Notes under the pieces: generated by a model
What the model was told of the DNA's origin: nothing
Database searches by the model: none
Seen by the model: the letters and a program-made list of their open reading frames with translations, nothing else
DNA from: CAZUMH01 sp964621645
Lineage (GTDB): Bacteria; Zhuqueibacterota; QNDG01; JAGLOF01
DNA length: 7,014 nt
Assembly (NCBI GenBank): GCA_964621645.1
Contig: CAZUMH010000135.1
Span: 1 to 7,014, forward strand
Direction: 5' to 3'
In this document: in pieces, positions 1 to 5,956 of the stretch
Position numbering within the stretch: position 1 is the stretch's first letter
Layout: each line of letters opens with the position of its first letter
Program-made: the position numbers and the translations under genes

Positions 1-2614
1 CTGATTTGGAATTGATATTCTCCGACGGTAAGTACGCGCCCTGTTTTAGGACCCGTGACGTGGATTCCCCTTTATCAAATTTAAACGGCAGTTCAAACCA
101 GAAAACACATCCCCGTCCCTCTTCACTGATAAGTCCGATTCGGCCTCCCATCATTTCCACCAACTGGCGGGCAATGGTCGTTCCTAATCCGGTACCCCCA
201 AAGCTGCGGGTCGTACTGCCATCCAACTGGGTAAAACTATCGAAAATGGTTGTCTGTTTGTTCTTTGGAATACCCGGACCAGTGTCTGCTACCAGAAAAC
301 GGGCGGTCAGAGTATCCCCTTCTTCTTTCACCCGCTTGACATGAACCGAGACCTTTCCTTTTTCAGTAAATTTGATGCTGTTGCTCACCAAATTGCTCAG
401 CACCTGCCGCAGCCTGAGAGGATCACCCTCAACCTGACGGGGCAAAGAAGGAGAAATATAAAAATGGTATAATAAACCTTTGCTCTCAGCTATTAACTTG
501 AATCCCCGGTTTACTTCTCCCAGCATGCGGACTAAGTCAAAGGATTCAATCTCAACTCCAATCTTTCCCGCTTCCAATTTAGCATGATCGAGCACAGTGT
601 TAAGAAGTCCAAGCAGTAATCGGGATTCTCCCAAAATGGTTTCCACATGTTTCTTTATCTCTTCCGGATTGGTAGATCGCAGTATTATCTCAGCGAAACC
701 GATGATGGCATTGAGAGGGGTGCGTATTTCATGGGACATGTTAGCCAGGAACCGACTCTTGGCTACACTGGCGGCCTCAGCCTGTTCCTTGGCCACCAGG
801 AGTTCTTTCTCTACCCTTTGACGTTCTTTCACTTCCTGACGTAATTTCTGATTGGCCTCGGCCAGCTCGGCTGTTCTTTCCTCAACCCGTTCCTCCAGGC
901 TGTCATAGGCTCTGTGCAATTCCTCCTGAGCTCTTTTATAGGCGTTGTACTGAGCGACAATTTCTACCATCTCCATAACCACGTTTTTCACATTTTCGGT
1001 AAGCACCGGTTTACGGGGATTGTCATAGCAAATATCAAAAGTAAACCATCCCTCCAATTCATCCCCTATAGAATAGGGCAGGAAAGCCAGCGATTCGATG
1101 TTAAGAGGAATGGTGATTGCCTCTATCATTTTCTTGACTATCAAGCGTAATGGTCCGGGCACATAACGAGCGGCCATTTCTGAATTCAGATGAAAAATTT
1201 CAGAGTTTTCAAATTGTTTGACTAAAAAGTTGGGAATCTTGGTCCCGAGAGAAGATTTTACTCCTCTGTCACACCATTCGATCGCACAAATCAAGTCCCT
1301 GCTTTTTCGTTTGTTGTTAGTGAATTCGTTGAAACAAGCCCTGCTTACACCAAAAGCCGGACCTACTAAATCCAATAACTTTTGAATCAGTTCCCGTTGG
1401 GAAAGATCCTTGTCAGAGGCAATTTTCCAGATTTCCGCCCGTAATTCATTATATTTATTCTTTTCCTGCCTGTCCTCTTCAGCGCGGCCCCTCTCCCTCA
1501 ACATCGCCTTGAAATCATCTTTCGCCAGGGAAACCGCCTCGAAAAGGGGACGGAATTCCTCCTGTATCCCTTCCCCCCATTCAGGCACTGAATCATCTCC
1601 GGGATTCCAGCTTATCGTGCCGATGTAATGAAGCAGTTTATCTATTTGCGGCTGTAGAAGTATGTCTTTCGGAGCAGGGGCTTCATCGCTTCGGTTCTTT
1701 TCCTCCCCGTCTGCTGATTTGTATCGATCCTGTTCAATCCAGGCTAAAGCCTCTCCCAAATTATCACAGATTTCAACAGGATATGGGATCAGCCAACGGG
1801 TTGTGACCACCGCTGCCCGCAGAAAAGATGAAAGGCCGATAACAATGGCACTTTGGCAGGAGAATTCCCGATTCAAACGGATCAACTCGGTGACATATCT
1901 TCGGCGCGTCCGCCATTCCACAACGTCCAGTTCACTCCAATCATCGATCCGGTAGTGGTATTCTCTTTCCGCCATTCCAGACTCAATAAAAACCTGACGA
2001 AGGAATTCAAAAAAGAGAAGAATATGAAGCGTCTCCGGCTGACCTTTGCTGCTTATCAACAAAATATCATCAGAAAGTAAATTCGCGGTGCTGGTGAATT
2101 GTTTGGTTGAAAAAGTCCATGTTCTCCTCAACGCGTTGCGGGTGATGCTGGAGCTGTCCAGGTGCCCCACCCGCGAGAGTCTGATAACAGCCTGTGTTAC
2201 TGCTTCCTTATAATTCCTGACATGTTCCATCAGAGAAGAAACGTCTAATATTTTTTTCCCAACCCGGATGGCAATTTGAATCGACACCGATCCGTTATAA
2301 CTTATATACCCCAGAAGGGCCCCCTGCCTATCTTCTTTCAGGAGGAAATCAACAAATACATCTCTTCCCTCGTTTGAATATCCGGTTAGCTGGCTGTAAT
2401 CATTGATTTGAACGATATGTTCTCCGGCCAGCCCCATCTCCACAATGAAATCGCGCCGCTTCGTAATGTATTGTTCTATCTCATGCTTACCGATTCGGCC
2501 GGCTGGAGTAAAATGCACAATGCGTTTCCCGATAAGTGCAAAAGAAACATAAAAATTATCACTTATCTGTATATCAGTCCATTCAGGGAGCGAAAGGATG
2601 GTGAAACCGGTCAT
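1..2614 (-). CDS. Sensor histidine kinase, probably hybrid, C terminus beyond the left edge
   Basis: Seen: reading down from an ATG at 2614-2612, the frame has no stop for 871 codons and runs off the window. A duplicated domain occupies residues about 22-135 and 174-295. A GAF-like stretch spans about 385-555 and a charged coiled coil (EERVEERTAELAEANQKL) about 556-620. The HisKA H-box SHEIRTPLNAIIGF carries His628. The HATPase region has an N-box with Asn741 and Asn745, a G1 box DTGPGIP at 777-783 and a G2 box GGTGLGTTI at 806-814. No membrane segment or signal peptide is seen, so the protein is probably cytosolic. Known: such kinases autophosphorylate on His and pass the phosphate to a receiver Asp. 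Inferred: the frame continues past the ATPase domain into a linker, which suggests an attached receiver outside the window. Start: GGGAG (2629-2625) lies 10 bases before this ATG; an in-frame ATG at 2656 would add 14 Arg-rich residues. The ligand is unknown. Confidence 0.93.
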   Translation of the reverse strand, partial: MTGFTILSLPEWTDIQISDNFYVSFALIGKRIVHFTPAGRIGKHEIEQYITKRRDFIVEMGLAGEHIVQINDYSQLTGYSNEGRDVFVDFLLKEDRQGALLGYISYNGSVSIQIAIRVGKKILDVSSLMEHVRNYKEAVTQAVIRLSRVGHLDSSSITRNALRRTWTFSTKQFTSTANLLSDDILLISSKGQPETLHILLFFEFLRQVFIESGMAEREYHYRIDDWSELDVVEWRTRRRYVTELIRLNREFSCQSAIVIGLSSFLRAAVVTTRWLIPYPVEICDNLGEALAWIEQDRYKSADGEEKNRSDEAPAPKDILLQPQIDKLLHYIGTISWNPGDDSVPEWGEGIQEEFRPLFEAVSLAKDDFKAMLRERGRAEEDRQEKNKYNELRAEIWKIASDKDLSQRELIQKLLDLVGPAFGVSRACFNEFTNNKRKSRDLICAIEWCDRGVKSSLGTKIPNFLVKQFENSEIFHLNSEMAARYVPGPLRLIVKKMIEAITIPLNIESLAFLPYSIGDELEGWFTFDICYDNPRKPVLTENVKNVVMEMVEIVAQYNAYKRAQEELHRAYDSLEERVEERTAELAEANQKLRQEVKERQRVEKELLVAKEQAEAASVAKSRFLANMSHEIRTPLNAIIGFAEIILRSTNPEEIKKHVETILGESRLLLGLLNTVLDHAKLEAGKIGVEIESFDLVRMLGEVNRGFKLIAESKGLLYHFYISPSLPRQVEGDPLRLRQVLSNLVSNSIKFTEKGKVSVHVKRVKEEGDTLTARFLVADTGPGIPKNKQTTIFDSFTQLDGSTTRSFGGTGLGTTIARQLVEMMGGRIGLISEEGRGCVFWFELPFKFDKGESTSRVLKQGAYLPSENINSKS

Positions 2615-2624
2615 AGGGCATGTT

Positions 2625-2629
2625 CTCCC
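2625..2629 (-). promoter_or_regulatory. Ribosome binding site supporting the kinase start at 2614
   Basis: The minus strand reads GGGAG here, with 10 bases between GGAG and the ATG at 2614-2612. The competing upstream ATG at 2656 has AGGTGAG, but at a longer spacing of about 12-14 bases, and would add MKRRRR-type residues unlike the folded sequence that follows. I therefore prefer 2614, without certainty. Confidence 0.45.
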
Positions 2630-2706
2630 GAGGGGAAGACGTCGCCGTCTTTTCATTCTGCTTTTTCTCACCTCATCTCCATCGGGTATTGAGACCCGGC
2701 AGATTA

Positions 2707-2728
2707 ATAATGGCCGGACCGGTATTAT
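2707..2728. repeat. Imperfect inverted repeat upstream of the kinase
   Basis: The arms ATAAT..CCGG and CCGG.ATTAT flank a central A at 2718. The inner CCGG/CCGG pairs perfectly, and the outer ATAAT/ATTAT pairs after a one-base bulge. It lies about 95-115 bases before the kinase ATG, downstream of the candidate promoter. It could therefore be an operator or a hairpin in the leader RNA. The function is inferred only from position and symmetry. Confidence 0.4.
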
Positions 2729-2782
2729 CCTGTAGGGATGAATACTTATTATCTTAAAATATATAGTTGAAAGATTAATACT

Positions 2783-2811
2783 AAAATAACTAATAATCAA
2801 TCAAGATTCAA
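2783..2811 (-). promoter_or_regulatory. Candidate sigma-70-type promoter for the kinase gene
   Basis: On the minus strand, TTGAAT (2811-2806) and TATTTT (2788-2783) are separated by 17 bases. Each matches four of six bases of the bacterial -35 and -10 consensus. Transcription would start near 2776, giving a leader of about 160 bases that contains the dyad at 2707-2728. The surrounding AT-richness makes chance matches likely, and an overlapping alternative uses TTGATT and TATTAA with an 18-base spacer. Confidence 0.25.
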
Positions 2812-2837
2812 CAAAAATTTCTCACCTTGTCCCCGTT

Positions 2838-2897
2838 TCACCTTTCTGGAAGCCACAAGCAAAGTATAATCGTTTAGAAGCGGTAAATCACCTTTCT
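2838..2897. repeat. Direct repeat TCACCTTTCT, two copies
   Basis: Identical 10-base copies occupy 2838-2847 and 2888-2897, exactly 50 bases apart. A shorter copy, TCACCTT, sits at 2822-2828. Their position between divergent genes fits regulator binding sites, but the motif is pyrimidine-rich and could be coincidence. Confidence 0.35.
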
Positions 2898-2903
2898 TAA
2901 CGG

Positions 2904-3065
2904 CTAATCTTGTATTATGGATACTATCATTCCGCCGGCTTCATTCCGAAACAGTAAAACGTATAGAAGCCCAATCAGCCGGAGCGGGATGCTCCAGGTT
3001 CGAATGTACCATACTGTTTTCCCCTTGCGTAGCAGAACCGCATCTTCGTATATTTCTTTCATCAT
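2904..3065 (-). CDS. Doubtful small ORF, 53 residues, possible membrane peptide
   Basis: The frame runs from the first of two tandem ATGs (3065-3063, 3062-3060) to a TAG at 2906-2904, and stays open upstream to a TGA at 3113-3111. The peptide begins MMKEIYEDAV, has a basic middle (LLRKGKTVWYIR) and a hydrophobic stretch (IPLRLIGLLYVLLF) at residues 26-39, so a short membrane-associated protein is conceivable. Against it, no good Shine-Dalgarno sequence is seen at proper spacing, two other frames are also open across the same bases, and I recognise no family. It may equally be intergenic noise or the remnant of a decayed gene. Confidence 0.2.
   Translation of the reverse strand: MMKEIYEDAVLLRKGKTVWYIRTWSIPLRLIGLLYVLLFRNEAGGMIVSIIQD
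2981..2995. repeat. Short perfect hairpin GGAGC/GCTCC
   Basis: GGAGC (2981-2985) and GCTCC (2991-2995) flank the loop GGGAT. It lies about 30 bases upstream of the promoter candidate for the plus-strand hydrolase gene, a position compatible with a regulator site. Such a short dyad can occur by chance. Confidence 0.25.
3025..3054 (+). promoter_or_regulatory. Candidate promoter for the exported hydrolase gene
   Basis: TATATT (3049-3054) matches five of six bases of a -10 element. It follows TTGCGT (3025-3030), a weak -35 element, with an 18-base spacer. The predicted start near 3061 would give a leader of about 83 bases before the ATG at 3144. This is the best sigma-70-like candidate I find in the region, but it is not strong. 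Confidence 0.25.
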
Positions 3066-3133
3066 CGCCCGCTCGATCCACCAAAAAAATGCCGCCCACA
3101 GATAGGAGCGTCATCGATTGACCTCATAATTAC

Positions 3134-3138
3134 GAGGA
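3134..3138 (+). promoter_or_regulatory. Ribosome binding site GAGGA of the hydrolase gene
   Basis: GAGGA ends five bases before the ATG at 3144-3146. This spacing, together with the Lys-Lys start of a signal peptide immediately after the ATG, fixes the start codon. Confidence 0.75.
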
Positions 3139-3143
3139 ATAGT

Positions 3144-5513
3144 ATGAAGAAAACGATGTATATATTGCTGCTTTTCACTCTGGTCAGCGCCGCCAGGGCC
3201 CAATTTTCCTGCACCAGCGGTGAGGCGTCCCTGTATGTAAATGATAAAGGATTGCTTTCGGAGCTGCGGCGGAACGGCAGCGACCATACCTACCTTTTCG
3301 CTCGTCGCCCGTCTCCCTTGCTCCAGATTCAGAAAGAAAATACCTGGTTGTCTCCCATAAACTGCAAACGTGATCCCGGAAAGGGATTACTTTCACTGAC
3401 CTATCCCGGCGGGACCAGGATTAACATTCGATCCACCGAACATGATTCCCATCTGACACTGGAAATAATAGCAGTCCAATCCCCGATTGAGGTTTCCGCG
3501 GTGATCTGGGGCCCGTATGCGACAACCATAGGAGACACCGTTGGGGAAATAATCGGTGTCGTTCGGGATCACGACTTTGCCTTCGGCATTCAAGGATTAA
3601 ATCCCAAGACTGTGGGAGGGAAACTTGAGAACAAAGAAGGATCTGTGCTTGCCAGGGGAACGACCGCATTGCCGGCTGAATTCGGCTCCACACTGCAGGC
3701 TTTTTCTCTGGACCGCTCCAGACCCCGCACCATTATGGTCTGGCATGAATGGGGGGACCATTTCCCGGGTATGCCTGTGCCTCCCATTCCCGGGGAAACT
3801 GTAGTGGGATCGAAGATCGCCCTTTTTGGATGCCATCCTTCCCGGGTTTTGGATACAATCGGCCGTATAGAAATCGAGGAAGGACTTCCCCATCCCCTGC
3901 TGGACGGCGTCTGGGCCAAGCGATCATCCCAGCGCGGCCGCAGTTACATGATTGCAGCCTTCTCGGAAGACAATATCGATACGCTGCTCCAGGCTGTTCA
4001 ACGGGCCGGACTCATGTCCCTCTACCACGAAGGGCCCTTCCAGACCTGGGGTCACTTCAGGTTACGCCCCGACTGTTTCCCGCACGGGACCGAAGGGATG
4101 AAAGCGTGTGTTGAAAAGGCCGCCGCTCTGGGAATATGTATCGGGGCGCACACGCTTACTAATTTCATCACCACCAACGATCCCTATGTGACTCCGGTCC
4201 CTGATCCCCGGCTGGCCAAGACCGGTGTCAGTGATATAACGGAATCCATCGACAGTGAAACAACAACCATTCCGGTTGTTTCGCCGGACTACTTCGTTAA
4301 TGAGCAGGCTAACTGGCTGCACGCGGTGGTGATCGACCGGGAGATTATTCAGTACCGCACCGTGAGTGAGGAACCGCCCTGGCGGCTCCTGGACTGCAAA
4401 CGGGGAGCGTTCGGAACCATACCTGCCGCTCACGGTAAAGGAACCGAGGCCGGCAAATTACTGGATCATGCCTACAAAGTCTTCTTTCCCAACTTTCAGA
4501 TGCAGAGAGAAATGGTGAAAAACCTGGCCGACTTCTTCAATGCAACCGGCGTCTCACAGATGGATTTCGACGGACATGAAGGCTGCTACGCCAGCGGTCA
4601 GGGTGATTATGCCATGCAGGTGTTTGCCAAAGATTTTTACGATCTCACGGATCATACCGTGATCAACGGCTCCAGCCGTTCCAGCCATTACTACTGGCAC
4701 ATCAACCATTACCTTAATTGGGGAGAGCCCTGGTACGAGGGATTCCGGGAAAGCATGCAGGAATACCGTATCAATAATCAAGCCCTGCTGGAACGCAACT
4801 ATCTTCCCAATATGCTGGGCTGGTACCTGCTGACCGAAACAACCTCGCTGGCGGACATTGAATGGATGCTTGCCCGGGCCGCCGGCTACAACGCCGGATT
4901 CGCCCTGGCGACGCGTATCGGCGCCTTCCGGCACAATAAGGAGATTGGGCCGATTCTCGATGCCATAAGAGAATGGGAAACCGCCCGGCGGCGGCACGCT
5001 TTTACTTCCAGTCAGCGAGAAGGACTAAAGGATCCTAAACGGGAATTTCACCTGGAGAAACGCCGGGAAGACGTCTGGGCCCTCTATCCCTATCACCTGT
5101 CTCCGCTTTTCCTGCATGTAGCGAGGATTGTACAGCCGGGGCAGCCGACCGAATCAGAGTGGAGCTGGAGCTCGGATGATTCTCCCCAGCCCCTGCAATT
5201 CATTCTACGGGTGCGGGGAGATGCGGGAGAAGTATCTAATATAAAGATGGAGTTTGATTACAGCCACAGACTCTCTCTTCCTCTAACTCTGAAGGCGGGG
5301 ATGTCTCTCAGCTGTGAAGACAGCCGGCTTGTCCGTGTGTATGATGACAAGGGAAGACAAATCAGCACCCTAATGCTCGAAGAGGATGTCCCTCAGGTCC
5401 AGCCCGGAAAGCACATCATCGCGTTTTCCTGCGATTTTAAAGGAAATCATCCGCCGGAAGTAACTGTACAGTTTAAAACAAGAGGGCAGCCGGAAGCAGT
5501 GCGGGCCCGATAG
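3144..5513 (+). CDS. Exported TIM-barrel glycoside-hydrolase-like protein, family unassigned
   Basis: Seen: 789 residues from an ATG with a good GAGGA site to TAG. Residues 1-19 form a Sec signal peptide (two Lys, hydrophobic core LLLFTLVSA, cleavage after ARA19), so the mature protein is exported, with no lipobox at the cleavage site. Residues about 20-255 look beta-rich. Residues about 256-640 alternate helix and strand as in a (beta/alpha)8 barrel, with conserved-looking blocks TWGHF (301-305), AHTLTNF (335-341), NDPYVTPVPDP (345-355), MDFDGHEG (473-480) and LLTET (562-566). Residues about 640-789 again look beta-rich, like a carbohydrate-binding or closing beta-domain. Known: three-part architectures of this kind occur in clan-D-like and GH31/36-like hydrolases. 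Inferred: Asp474, Asp476, Glu479 and Glu565 are the best catalytic candidates. The substrate is unknown; the convergent GH20 neighbour suggests a complex glycan. I do not recognise a numbered GH family. Confidence 0.85.
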   Translation: MKKTMYILLLFTLVSAARAQFSCTSGEASLYVNDKGLLSELRRNGSDHTYLFARRPSPLLQIQKENTWLSPINCKRDPGKGLLSLTYPGGTRINIRSTEHDSHLTLEIIAVQSPIEVSAVIWGPYATTIGDTVGEIIGVVRDHDFAFGIQGLNPKTVGGKLENKEGSVLARGTTALPAEFGSTLQAFSLDRSRPRTIMVWHEWGDHFPGMPVPPIPGETVVGSKIALFGCHPSRVLDTIGRIEIEEGLPHPLLDGVWAKRSSQRGRSYMIAAFSEDNIDTLLQAVQRAGLMSLYHEGPFQTWGHFRLRPDCFPHGTEGMKACVEKAAALGICIGAHTLTNFITTNDPYVTPVPDPRLAKTGVSDITESIDSETTTIPVVSPDYFVNEQANWLHAVVIDREIIQYRTVSEEPPWRLLDCKRGAFGTIPAAHGKGTEAGKLLDHAYKVFFPNFQMQREMVKNLADFFNATGVSQMDFDGHEGCYASGQGDYAMQVFAKDFYDLTDHTVINGSSRSSHYYWHINHYLNWGEPWYEGFRESMQEYRINNQALLERNYLPNMLGWYLLTETTSLADIEWMLARAAGYNAGFALATRIGAFRHNKEIGPILDAIREWETARRRHAFTSSQREGLKDPKREFHLEKRREDVWALYPYHLSPLFLHVARIVQPGQPTESEWSWSSDDSPQPLQFILRVRGDAGEVSNIKMEFDYSHRLSLPLTLKAGMSLSCEDSRLVRVYDDKGRQISTLMLEEDVPQVQPGKHIIAFSCDFKGNHPPEVTVQFKTRGQPEAVRAR

Positions 5514-5601
5514 AGATCTCCAGCCCGTAGTATTCAGCTCGATACACCTTTTTAATCAATAATCGAAGACACATTGTTACGCATCGTTATCAATTATACA
5601 G

Positions 5602-5616
5602 GACCCTGTCAGGGTC
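5602..5616. repeat. Perfect 15-base dyad GACCCTG-T-CAGGGTC
   Basis: Arms of seven bases meet at a single central T (5609). As RNA it would fold into a six-pair stem with a three-base loop. As DNA it has the near-perfect symmetry of a dimeric regulator site. It is not followed by a T-run, so it is not a terminator. It lies about 90 bases downstream of the hydrolase stop. Confidence 0.5.
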
Positions 5617-5700
5617 ATATTTGAGAAACGTGCCCGTTTATATCCTTGGGATGCCTTTTCCTTCACAATAGTAATGCATGACTGCTGGAAATACCTCACA

Positions 5701-5776
5701 ACACCTGTCATAAGAGGTGTGACACGGTGAAATGTTGCAGCAAGCTGCACCCTACGGAACTGGGAAAACGCCGGTT
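5701..5776 (+). ncRNA. Cluster of three hairpins, possible part of a small RNA
   Basis: Three stems follow each other on the plus strand. ACACCT/AGGTGT (5701-5706 with 5715-5720) has an eight-base loop. TGCAG/CTGCA (5736-5740 with 5745-5749) has the loop CAAG. AACTGG/CCGGTT (5758-5763 with 5771-5776) has one G-U pair and a GAAAACG loop. With the terminator ending at 5922 they would make an RNA of roughly 230 bases. A weak promoter-like pair TTGGGA (5646-5651) and TAGTAA (5669-5674) with a 17-base spacer precedes them. I recognise no RNA family. The sequence GTGTGAC followed by GGTGAAA (5717-5732) faintly recalls the 5' end of bacterial group II introns, but no domain V is present. Confidence 0.25.
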
Positions 5777-5871
5777 AGTGGCAGACTATCATCAGACATG
5801 AATCGGCCCCGGGGATAGAGTATTGAGAAGATGTTTGTTGCGTTGTTAGGATCCACGAAAGATCGAATACT

Positions 5872-5922
5872 GGGGATGATGACACCGTCGGCAAGCCCGA
5901 TGGGAGCCATCATCCCCTTTTT
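5872..5922 (+). terminator. Strong Rho-independent terminator
   Basis: GGGGATGATG (5872-5881) pairs perfectly with CATCATCCCC (5908-5917). Inside a small internal loop a second stem, CCGTCGG (5885-5891) with CCGATGG (5897-5903, one G-U pair), closes the loop CAAGC. TTTTT follows immediately (5918-5922). This is a textbook intrinsic terminator for plus-strand transcription, protecting the convergent GH20 gene from antisense read-through. On the minus strand the stem is not followed by a T-run, so it would not be a classical terminator there. The T-run continues into AAAAAGG, making a 14-base palindrome at 5916-5929. Confidence 0.85.
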
Positions 5923-5956
5923 AAAAAGGAATCAGGGACATCCGGATCCGCTGGAG

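Larger units (their letters stand above)
2615..3143. other. Divergent intergenic region between the kinase and the exported hydrolase
   Basis: This 529-base stretch separates two divergently transcribed genes. Bases about 2730-2820 are strongly AT-rich and suit a promoter for the kinase. It also holds an imperfect dyad (2707-2728), three copies of TCACCTT (2822, 2838, 2888), a small hairpin (2981-2995) and a weak promoter candidate for the plus-strand gene (3025-3054). Several short open frames exist on both strands between 2800 and 3114, including a doubtful 53-residue one listed separately. None has a convincing ribosome binding site. No tRNA or known riboswitch is recognised. Confidence 0.7.
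5514..5956. other. Convergent intergenic region with structured, apparently non-coding sequence
   Basis: These 443 bases separate the 3' ends of two convergent genes. No open frame here is convincing. The region contains a perfect dyad at 5602-5616, then a chain of small hairpins from 5701 to 5776 and a strong terminator at 5872-5922. The terminator lies nearly 360 bases after the hydrolase stop, unusually far if its only task is to end that message. A separate non-coding RNA ending at the terminator is therefore possible. No tRNA, tmRNA, RNase P, SRP or 6S signature is recognised. Confidence 0.7.

Noticed and set aside
6..2692. Many plus-strand ORFs of 65-112 residues across the left third
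   Set aside because: All overlap the continuous minus-strand kinase frame, whose motifs are unmistakable. They are shadow frames.
2992..3010. tRNA-like T-loop GGTTCGAAT
   Set aside because: The flanking bases do not form the five-pair T-stem, and no acceptor or anticodon arm fits around it.
2917..3105. Plus-strand 62-residue ORF in the divergent region
   Set aside because: It is Ser/Arg-rich, has no ribosome binding site, and other frames are also open over the same bases. There is nothing to favour it as a gene.
3118..3123. TTGACC as a -35 element for the hydrolase gene
   Set aside because: A -10 element at normal spacing would fall on the start codon itself, which leaves no room for the ribosome binding site.
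3749..4114. 121-residue plus-strand ORF inside the hydrolase gene
   Set aside because: It overlaps the 789-residue gene in another frame and has no independent start signal.
5531..5558. Terminator right after the hydrolase stop (CTTTTT near 5550)
   Set aside because: The only stem upstream, CGGGC/GCCCG across the stop codon, is weak and separated from the T-run by more than 20 bases.
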